Source: an uncultured Oscillospiraceae bacterium (GTDB taxonomy: Bacteria; Bacillota; Clostridia; Oscillospirales; Acutalibacteraceae). Taken from it: DNA of 7,642 nt. A program made the translations under genes and the position numbers. Numbering within the stretch: position 1 is the first letter of the stretch; the number at the start of each line of letters is the position of its first letter. This document shows, piece by piece, positions 1 to 5,247 of the stretch. The stretch lies in NCBI GenBank assembly GCA_900552115.1, contig URYP01000107.1, forward strand, positions 1 through 7,642. Reading direction: 5' to 3'. The notes under the pieces are model-generated. The model ran no database searches and was not told where the DNA came from. It saw nothing but the letters and a program-made list of their open reading frames with translations.

Positions 1-1
1 T

Positions 2-529
2 TGTCCTCCTGACAGGGTTGCCGGATGCCGGTCTGCAAACTCTGCCAAATTCAAGCAAAGAATCGACCTGGGGCTGGTGGCAGAACCAAAGCCTCAGAAA
101 AATATCATCTTTATTCCGGTTACACAGATTGAGGATATTTTCGCCGCCACGCCCTCTTATCTGGAAAATTTCCGCCTCAGAGAAGGAGGAGATTCCAACA
201 TATTCCAGTCCGGAAATATTATGCTGCTGGATAAGAATAATGTTACCAGGAATTATATTGATGACTATATGTCTCTTCACCAGATTACAGTCAACAATTA
301 TCTGGAGGTAACGACCATGGATCTGCTGATTGAATTTGCAAGAATCGGCCTTGGAATCGGCTGTGTCATTAAAGAATTTGTCAAAGAAGATCTGGAACAG
401 GGGCGGCTTATTCAGCTTCCCCTGGATCCTCCCATCCGGAAACGGACCGTCGGCTTTGTATACCACAGCGGCCGCACGACCCGGGCTCTGGATACCTTTC
501 TGGATTACTGCCGGGAAACCAGTCTGTGA
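2..529 (+). CDS. LysR-type transcriptional regulator, C-terminal part (5' end outside window)
   Basis: This is the effector-binding half of a LysR-family transcription factor, a cytoplasmic DNA-binding regulator. The frame is open from base 2 to the TGA at 527-529, so the gene enters from the left. The N-terminal winged helix-turn-helix is not in the window. Recognisable elements are IDLGLVAEP (about residues 21-29 of the visible part), ATPSYLENF, and the conserved late block EVTTMDLLIEFARIGLGIGCVIKEFV, ending in FLDYCRE as family members usually do. A GTG at 77 could be mistaken for a start, but it lies inside the fold, after a conserved strand. The gene converges on ilvC and is separated from it by terminators, so it need not regulate the ilv operon. 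The target and effector cannot be read from this fragment. The first 15 or so codons align less clearly than the rest, so a frame break near base 45 is possible. Confidence 0.85.
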   Translation, partial: CPPDRVAGCRSANSAKFKQRIDLGLVAEPKPQKNIIFIPVTQIEDIFAATPSYLENFRLREGGDSNIFQSGNIMLLDKNNVTRNYIDDYMSLHQITVNNYLEVTTMDLLIEFARIGLGIGCVIKEFVKEDLEQGRLIQLPLDPPIRKRTVGFVYHSGRTTRALDTFLDYCRETSL

Positions 530-541
530 TCCGGTATCTTT

Positions 542-579
542 AAAAGCGCTGTACAGATTTGCACTGCACAGCGCTTTTT
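542..579 (+). terminator. Rho-independent terminator after the LysR-type gene
   Basis: Two perfect 11-nt arms (AAAAGCGCTGT at 542-552 and ACAGCGCTTTT at 568-578) enclose a 15-nt loop, and the second arm ends in a run of five T (575-579). It begins 13 nt after the LysR stop codon. The A-rich first arm also gives four U on the minus strand, so it may act weakly in both directions. Confidence 0.85.
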
Positions 580-633
580 GCTCTTCATTCTTCATTCCTT
601 GCCGTCCCAAGGCCTTTTTTTACAGTATATCGG

Positions 634-677
634 GGAAAATGAAACAAAGCTGCACACGGATCCTTCCGTGCACAGCT
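634..677 (-). terminator. Rho-independent terminator of the ilvBNC operon
   Basis: Arms at 665-677 and 648-660 pair through 11 of 13 positions, with a 2x2 internal mismatch and a 4-nt loop (661-664). Read on the minus strand, the hairpin is followed by a T-rich tract (CTTTGTTTCATTTT, 647-634). It starts 15 nt past the ilvC stop codon, where the terminator of the leftward operon is expected. Confidence 0.85.
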
Positions 678-692
678 CTGTCTTTTTCAGAT

Positions 693-1706
693 TTAGTTGT
701 TGATCAGCTTTCCGCTCTCGTCGTTCCAGCTGTACATTTTGCGCAGCTCTTTGCCGACTTCCTCGAGCTGGTGCTCGGCTTTGATCCGGCGGCAGGCGTT
801 AAAGTGGGCGCGGCCGTTTTTGTTTTCCGCAATCCACTTGGAGGCGAAGGTGCCGTCCTGGATCTCGGTCAGGATCTGCTTCATCTCTTTTTTGGTTTCA
901 TCGGTCACCAGGCGCTTGCCGGTTTCGTAATCGCCGAATTCCGCCGTGTCCGAGATGGAATAGCGCATCATCGAGAAGCCGCCCTTATAAATCAGGTCGA
1001 CAATCAGCTTCATCTCGTGGATACACTCAAAATACGCGTTTTCCGGCGCGTAGCCCGCCTCGACCAGCGTTTCAAAGCCGGCCTGCATCAGGGCGGTTAC
1101 GCCGCCGCACAGCACCGCCTGCTCGCCGAACAGGTCGGTTTCGGTTTCGGCACGGAAGGTGGTTTCCAGCACGCCGGCACGGGAACCGCCGATGCCCGCG
1201 GCATAGGCCAGCGCCACGTCCAGCGCACGACCGGTCGCATCCTGATGGATGGCGACCAGGCAGGGAACGCCTTTGCCTTCCTGATACTCGCTGCGCACGG
1301 TGTGGCCAGGGCCTTTGGGAGCAATCATGAACACATCGACGTCGGCGGGAGGCACAATCTGGCCAAAGTGGATGCAGAAGCCGTGCGCGAAAGCCAGCGC
1401 CTTGCCGGCGGTCAGGTTGGGCTCAATATCCTTTTTGTACATATCGGCCTGCCGCTCGTCGTTAATCAGGATCATGATGACATCGGCGGCTTTGGCGGCA
1501 TCCGCCGCGGTCATGACCTTGAGGCCGGCAGCCTCGGCCTTTGCCCAGCTTTTGGAGCCGTTGTACAGGCCCACAATGACGTTGACGCCGCTCTCGTGCA
1601 GGTTCAGCGCATGGGCGTGGCCCTGCGAGCCGTAACCGATGATGGCGACCGTCTTGTCTTTGAGGACGCTGAGGTTGCAATCGTTCTGATAATAAATCTT
1701 TGCCAT
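693..1706 (-). CDS. ilvC: Ketol-acid reductoisomerase (NAD(P)(+)), class I
   Basis: This cytoplasmic enzyme isomerises and reduces 2-acetolactate or 2-aceto-2-hydroxybutyrate to the dihydroxy acids of valine/leucine and isoleucine synthesis, using Mg2+ and a nicotinamide cofactor. At 337 aa it has the short class I length. The N-terminal Rossmann domain shows GYGSQGHAHALNL (residues 24-36) and the cofactor loop GLYNGSKSW (46-54). His108 sits in AFAHGF, followed by APKGPGH (129-135). The knotted helical C-terminal domain carries the metal ligands Asp191 and Glu195 in ETDLFGEQ, and Glu227 and Glu231 in ECIHEMK. The start is firm: AGGAGGT lies at 1722-1716, nine bases before the ATG. It is the last gene of ilvB-ilvN-ilvC, 208 bp after ilvN, and is followed by a terminator. 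In the loop that usually binds the NADPH 2'-phosphate, the common Arg/Lys after GL is Tyr48, while Ser51 and Ser53 remain. Confidence 0.97.
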   Translation of the reverse strand: MAKIYYQNDCNLSVLKDKTVAIIGYGSQGHAHALNLHESGVNVIVGLYNGSKSWAKAEAAGLKVMTAADAAKAADVIMILINDERQADMYKKDIEPNLTAGKALAFAHGFCIHFGQIVPPADVDVFMIAPKGPGHTVRSEYQEGKGVPCLVAIHQDATGRALDVALAYAAGIGGSRAGVLETTFRAETETDLFGEQAVLCGGVTALMQAGFETLVEAGYAPENAYFECIHEMKLIVDLIYKGGFSMMRYSISDTAEFGDYETGKRLVTDETKKEMKQILTEIQDGTFASKWIAENKNGRAHFNACRRIKAEHQLEEVGKELRKMYSWNDESGKLINN

Positions 1707-1914
1707 GATTATGTTACCTCCTATGCCGTTTGACGGCAGAATGTCTATGTGGATACGGAAAGCCGATGAGAATCAAACCGCCTGCCAGAGAGGCGGAAGA
1801 CGTGATGCGGCCGGGCCTTTTTGTGAAAAGCGGCCCGATGAAATACCGGCACAGCGACCGTATCGGTGTGCCCGGTTGGATTCCCCTCGGCTAAGCCGTA
1901 TGGACATACGCGGA
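1707..1914 (-). other. ilvN-ilvC spacer rich in inverted repeats
   Basis: This 208-bp gap lies inside the otherwise compact ilv operon, and I see no gene in it. It contains a series of inverted repeats: 1724-1729/1733-1738 (TGCCGT/ACGGCA, directly upstream of the ilvC ribosome binding site), 1778-1783/1791-1796 (CCGCCT/AGGCGG), 1812-1817/1832-1837 extended by T4/A4, 1846-1853 with 1867-1875 around an inner ACCG/CGGT, 1888-1898 (CGGCT-A-AGCCG), and 1897-1902/1905-1910 (CGTATG/CATACG). None is followed by a clear T tract in the minus direction; the 1778-1796 hairpin is followed by a weak TTTGATTCTC. I found no convincing promoter and no T-box motif. RNA processing, partial attenuation or stabilisation of ilvC mRNA are possible roles. 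Confidence 0.6.
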
Positions 1915-2415
1915 TTATTTATCCACCGTGCGGGTGGGGTCGGCGCCCTTTTCAATGGCGATCACGCCGGTACGCACCACTTCCTTGATCCCATAGGGAC
2001 GCAGCAGGGTTTCCAGCGTTTCGGTGCGTTCGGGTGTGTCGGCAAACTCCACGGTGAGGCTGGTACGGGTGGCGTCCACGATGCGGGCGCGCATAAGCTC
2101 GGTAATCCGCATGATGTCGGCGCGCTGTCCGGCGCCCGCCGCCACTTTGATCAGGGACAGCGTGCGGGAGATGTAGGCGCCTTCCTTCAGGGTTTTGACC
2201 TTGATGACCGGAATCACCTTGTTGAGCTGCTTTTCCACCTGTTCGACCGTATACTCGTCGCCGTCCACCACAATGGTGATGCGGGAGATGGTGGGATCCT
2301 CCGTAACGCCGACCGCGAGCGAATCGATATTGAAGCCCCGCCGGGAAAACAGGCCGGATACCTTGGATAAGACGCCGGGGTGGTTTTCCACCAGAACGGA
2401 CATGGTATATTTCAT
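1915..2415 (-). CDS. ilvN: Acetolactate synthase small (regulatory) subunit
   Basis: This is the regulatory partner of the acetohydroxyacid synthase large subunit. In this family it activates the catalytic subunit and confers feedback inhibition, typically by valine. The 166-aa product matches the usual short IlvN/IlvH form. An N-terminal ACT domain (about residues 4-75) begins MSVLVENHPGVLSKVSGLFSRRG and continues NIDSLAVG. The C-terminal small-subunit domain (about 83-158) contains RTLSLIKV, RADIMRITELMRARIVD and the closing YGIKEVVRTGVIAIEKG. I chose the ATG at 2415 because AGGGAGGG (2430-2423) precedes it at seven bases and the ACT domain starts there. An upstream in-frame ATG at 2463 would overlap ilvB and add a tail unlike the family. 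The gene begins 14 nt after ilvB ends, and its ribosome binding site abuts the ilvB stop, which suggests coupled translation of the two subunits. The name ilvH would be equally valid. Confidence 0.95.
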   Translation of the reverse strand: MKYTMSVLVENHPGVLSKVSGLFSRRGFNIDSLAVGVTEDPTISRITIVVDGDEYTVEQVEKQLNKVIPVIKVKTLKEGAYISRTLSLIKVAAGAGQRADIMRITELMRARIVDATRTSLTVEFADTPERTETLETLLRPYGIKEVVRTGVIAIEKGADPTRTVDK

Positions 2416-2429
2416 AAGACAGCCCTCCC

Positions 2430-4052
2430 TTACAGCGACGGATAATCGGGATGAACGACGCACTCAAGCAAATAGGGTTTATCGTCCGCCCACATATCGC
2501 AGAGCGCGGCGGCGGCCTCGTCGTTGGAGGACACCGACCGGGCGGCGATGCCGTAAGCTGAGGCCAGGCGCACAAAGTCGGGACTGCCATCCAGGTAGAC
2601 GCCGCTGTGCACGCCGCCGTACTGATTGTCCTGCAGCTCCCGCACCATGCCCAGCCGCGTGTTGCGCATAACGATGATTTTCACACCGATTTGTTCCTGG
2701 CAAATGGTGCCCAGCTCCATCATGCTCATCTGGAAGGAGCCGTCGCCGCAGACGGCGCAGACTTGGCGGGTGGGATCGGCCATTTTAGCGCCGACCGCGC
2801 AGGGGATGGAGTAGCCCATGGTTCCCATGCCGCCCGAAGTTAGGAAACGCCCTTCGCGTATTTCAAAATGGTTGGCGGACCATATCTGGTTCTGACCCAC
2901 ATCGGCGCAGAGCACCGCGTTGGCCGCCATATGGCGGGAAAGCGCCCGCATAAAGGTTTTCGGCTCCACATACCCTTCCACCGGCGGGATGATTTTGGCC
3001 GCATAGCGTTGCCGGCGCGCGGTCACAGCCTCCACCCACTCGGCAGGCGCCTGGGCGGATACAGTGCCCGCCAGCGCTTCCAGCACCAGCCGCAGGTCGC
3101 CCACGATCGGGATATGCGCGGGGAGATTTTTACCAATTTCCGCTGGATCGATGTCAATATGGATCACTTTGGCGCGGGTGGCAATCTGCCCGGGGGCCGC
3201 CACCGCGCGGTCACCGACGCGTGCCCCGGCCATGATGACAAGATCCGCGTCGCGGATGGCTTTGTTGGCGGGGGGACAACCGTGGGAGCCCAGCATGCCG
3301 AGATTCAACGGATGGGCCGTAGGCAGCGCCCCAATACCCATCATGGTGGACACGGTGGGCAGCCGGGCGGCTTCCACCAGCGCCCGCAGGGCCTCCTGCG
3401 CATGGGAGGAAAACACGCCGCCGCCCGCGCAGAGTACGGGCCGCTTGCTGGCGGCGATGGCCTCGGCCGCCTTTTTGATCTGCAGGCCGTGCCCCTGGGT
3501 ACGCGGCTTATAACCAATGATATCGATGGGGATATCGTAATTAAAAGAAGACAGCGTTTTCTGCTGCATGTCAATGGGAACGTCAATCAGCACCGGGCCG
3601 GGACGCCCGGTCCCTGCAATGTGGAACGCCTCCTTGAACACACGGGGGATGTCCGCCGCCCTGTCAATGAGATAGCTGTGTTTGGTGAACGGTTCCGCCG
3701 CGCCGGTGATATCCGCCTCCTGAAATACGTCCCGCCCCAGCAGGTCGCTGCGGACCTGTCCGGTGATGACCACCAGCGGGATGGAATCCATGTATGCCGA
3801 GGCAATGCCGGTGAGCAGATTGGTGGCGCCGGGGCCGGAGGTGGCCACGCAGACGCCGACTTTGCCCGAAATCCGCGCGTAACCGCTGGCCGCGTGGGCC
3901 GCGTTCTGTTCGGTACGCACCAGCACATGGTGGACCGGGCTGTCCGCCAGGCTGTCAAAGAACGGGCAGATGGCCGCGCCGGGATATCCATAGAGTACCT
4001 GGACGCCTTCCGCCTCCAGGCACCGCACCATTGCCGTAGCTCCGGTCATCAT
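2430..4052 (-). CDS. ilvB: Acetolactate synthase large (catalytic) subunit
   Basis: This ThDP-dependent, FAD-containing enzyme condenses two pyruvates to 2-acetolactate, or pyruvate with 2-ketobutyrate, the first committed step of branched-chain amino acid synthesis. The 540-aa chain has the expected order. The N-terminal ThDP domain (about 1-165) has GYPGAAICPFFD, the catalytic Glu48 in RTEQNAAHAASGYAR, SGPGATN (72-78) and FQEAD with Phe110-Gln111. The central domain (about 190-325) has GARVGDR and DIDPAEIGKN. The C-terminal ThDP domain has GDGSF at 436-440 and RNTRLGMVRELQ at 463-474. The first ATG (4052-4050) is ten bases from AAGGAG (4068-4063); the next codon is also ATG. Three features differ from well-studied enzymes: the usual NN ending the ThDP motif is Arg463-Asn464, the position of E. 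coli AHAS II Trp464 is Leu473, and the chain stops at HPDYPSL without the usual PMVPPG-containing tail. The adjoining ilvN and ilvC support a biosynthetic rather than catabolic enzyme. Confidence 0.95.
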   Translation of the reverse strand: MMTGATAMVRCLEAEGVQVLYGYPGAAICPFFDSLADSPVHHVLVRTEQNAAHAASGYARISGKVGVCVATSGPGATNLLTGIASAYMDSIPLVVITGQVRSDLLGRDVFQEADITGAAEPFTKHSYLIDRAADIPRVFKEAFHIAGTGRPGPVLIDVPIDMQQKTLSSFNYDIPIDIIGYKPRTQGHGLQIKKAAEAIAASKRPVLCAGGGVFSSHAQEALRALVEAARLPTVSTMMGIGALPTAHPLNLGMLGSHGCPPANKAIRDADLVIMAGARVGDRAVAAPGQIATRAKVIHIDIDPAEIGKNLPAHIPIVGDLRLVLEALAGTVSAQAPAEWVEAVTARRQRYAAKIIPPVEGYVEPKTFMRALSRHMAANAVLCADVGQNQIWSANHFEIREGRFLTSGGMGTMGYSIPCAVGAKMADPTRQVCAVCGDGSFQMSMMELGTICQEQIGVKIIVMRNTRLGMVRELQDNQYGGVHSGVYLDGSPDFVRLASAYGIAARSVSSNDEAAAALCDMWADDKPYLLECVVHPDYPSL

Positions 4053-4087
4053 ATCGCATCCGCTCCTTACTGGTGAAATTCAGTAGT

Positions 4088-4116
4088 ATTATAGTCCTGT
4101 GCACAACGTATGTCAA
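4088..4116 (-). promoter_or_regulatory. Consensus sigma-A promoter of ilvBNC, with a palindrome in its spacer
   Basis: On the minus strand, TTGACA (4116-4111), a 17-bp spacer and TATAAT (4093-4088) match the housekeeping consensus at all twelve positions. Transcription should start near 4081, leaving a leader of about 30 nt before the ilvB ATG. The spacer holds the palindrome TGTGCACA (4098-4105), and the -35 box lies in the palindrome TGTCTTGACA (4120-4111). Either could be an operator, since so strong a promoter probably needs repression, but no known regulator's box is recognised. Confidence 0.88.
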
Positions 4117-4186
4117 GACATTTTTTGACTTTAGCAGATAAAAGTGACTGATTTTAATAGATTTACCACCAGTAAATATGAATATA

Positions 4187-4215
4187 TTGAATTAGCAGGA
4201 AATAGATGGTATGAT
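4187..4215 (+). promoter_or_regulatory. Extended -10 sigma-A promoter for the lipoprotein gene
   Basis: TTGAAT (4187-4192), a 17-bp spacer and TATGAT (4210-4215) form a good promoter, with TG at 4207-4208 giving the extended -10. The start point would be near 4222, about 57 nt before the GTG start at 4279. A short inverted repeat (ATTTAC at 4161-4166 and GTAAAT at 4172-4177) lies just upstream. The 4053-4278 region therefore carries two divergent promoters and no other gene that I can see. Confidence 0.7.
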
Positions 4216-4278
4216 ATAAAAAGATAACAAAAAGAATGAGGTTTAAACTCCATAGTTTATAGAGATGGGAGAATATTT

Positions 4279-5139
4279 GTGAAAAAACAACTACTGATAG
4301 GGATGGGAGGGCTGCTGGTGATTGGCGGCCTGTTGGCGGCCTGCTCTGCCGGTTGCCGGCAGGCGGATCTGAAACCGAATCCGGACAAAACCGCCACAAC
4401 AACCAAGACTATTACCACCAAGTTAAGCCAAACATCAACCACGACATCCGAAACCATTTCACAAACAACGACCACAACCAAAATCAACCCCACGGGATAC
4501 GTTGATCGCGTTGGATCAGAGGAATGGCCTTATCGTGATTTTAATTCCATTGAAGGTTTTATCCATTGGATTGAAAATCCCAACTTTAAGGTTGAAGAAA
4601 ATCCATTTGAGCCAGAGAAAGACGAACATGGTTATGATGTGTATAAAAGCAGCTATTTTGAGGCGTTGTATCCAGACCATCAACAGATGTTTGCGGTAGA
4701 CCGGTTTTATATGCTGCCTGATGTGCCGTCAGACTGGAAATGTACATATACATATATAATTGCGTCACAAGTTGGTTTTACCTATTCGGATAACCAAAAT
4801 AACAAATATCATTATTCCTATAGCTTTTACAAACCCGGATTGTTTGATATTGAAAATTCAGAGTTTTTTGCCTTTAAAAAAACGTTTAACGATCAAGAAT
4901 ATTATGTCATAGACTATAGTCTATCAACAGTAGCAGAAAAAAAAGGGCGTAGAATTAAAACGCTTGTAAATGGCTATCTATGTGAATTCAAAGAAGAAAC
5001 GTACAATCCTGACAAAAAGGACTCTGTTACGAAAGGATATGAAGATGTCATTTACAGCAAAGACACCGATCTGACGAATGTTGTTAGTAAAATAAAGTTT
5101 AAGCGAATCGACTTGCCGCCGCTGAAAGATGCGCCGTAA
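4279..5139 (+). CDS. Putative secreted lipoprotein with Thr-rich linker, function unknown
   Basis: I do not recognise this 286-aa protein. A lipoprotein signal peptide is clear: MKKQ, a hydrophobic Gly/Leu-rich stretch (residues 5-19), then the lipobox LAAC with Cys22 as the lipidated residue. The product should therefore be anchored on the outer face of the membrane. Residues 37-68 form a Thr/Ser/Lys-rich low-complexity linker, common in surface lipoproteins of Clostridia. The remainder (about 73-286) is rich in Tyr, Phe, Asp and Lys, for example YHYSYSFYKPG, and looks like a globular, mostly beta extracellular domain. Two cysteines there (155 and 235) could form a disulfide. The start is GTG, with GGGAG (4266-4270) upstream. 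The AAA/AAT/GAT-type codon use is far more AT-rich than in the flanking ilv and htpG genes, which suggests a different origin or relaxed selection. It has its own promoter and appears to be a single-gene unit. A solute-binding or enzymatic role cannot be assigned. Confidence 0.85.
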   Translation: MKKQLLIGMGGLLVIGGLLAACSAGCRQADLKPNPDKTATTTKTITTKLSQTSTTTSETISQTTTTTKINPTGYVDRVGSEEWPYRDFNSIEGFIHWIENPNFKVEENPFEPEKDEHGYDVYKSSYFEALYPDHQQMFAVDRFYMLPDVPSDWKCTYTYIIASQVGFTYSDNQNNKYHYSYSFYKPGLFDIENSEFFAFKKTFNDQEYYVIDYSLSTVAEKKGRRIKTLVNGYLCEFKEETYNPDKKDSVTKGYEDVIYSKDTDLTNVVSKIKFKRIDLPPLKDAP

Positions 5140-5161
5140 CAATTTTTTTACAAAAATTCCC

Positions 5162-5190
5162 TTGCGCTTTGCATGAAAACGGAGTATAGT
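5162..5190 (+). promoter_or_regulatory. Sigma-A promoter of htpG
   Basis: TTGCGC (5162-5167), a 17-bp spacer and TATAGT (5185-5190) form a plausible housekeeping promoter with a weak -35 box. The start point would fall near 5197, in the left arm of the CIRCE operator, which is the normal geometry for HrcA-repressed promoters. Confidence 0.75.
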
Positions 5191-5194
5191 ACGG

Positions 5195-5221
5195 TTAGCA
5201 CTCGGGCAAGACGAGTGCTAA
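5195..5221 (+). promoter_or_regulatory. CIRCE operator (HrcA binding site)
   Basis: TTAGCACTC (5195-5203), exactly nine bases, then GAGTGCTAA (5213-5221) match the CIRCE consensus without a mismatch. HrcA represses through this element and is released on heat stress, when the GroE chaperonin that helps keep it active is occupied by unfolded protein. The element covers the predicted start point and ends 26 nt before the htpG ATG, so it can also act as an mRNA 5' hairpin. Confidence 0.97.
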
Positions 5222-5247
5222 AACATTGCGTAAAGAGGGAATAAGCC

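Noticed and set aside
77..529. Independent 150-aa gene starting at GTG 77
   Set aside because: The frame is open upstream to the window edge, and the preceding residues (IDLGL) belong to the same LysR fold, so GTG 77 is an internal valine codon.
330..1733. Long plus-strand open frame (467 codons) running through and past ilvC
   Set aside because: It lies opposite ilvC, arises from the GC-rich codon pattern of the real gene, overlaps the LysR 3' end and both terminators, and shows no recognisable domain.
2868..4076. 402-codon plus-strand open frame opposite ilvB
   Set aside because: It is an antisense shadow of ilvB, with His/Gly/Arg-rich composition, no ribosome binding site and no domain.
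4067..4175. Inverted 9-mer CACCAGTAA in the divergent promoter region (minus strand at 4075-4067, plus strand at 4167-4175)
   Set aside because: One copy overlaps the ilvB ribosome binding site and the other sits upstream of the lipoprotein promoter. A shared regulatory role is not convincing, and a 9-mer match can arise by chance.
5141..5158. AATTTTT/AAAAATT inverted repeat after the lipoprotein gene as a terminator
   Set aside because: The stem is purely A/T with a 4-nt loop and no GC core, so it would be too weak. It may only contribute to pausing, and the lipoprotein transcript may read into htpG.
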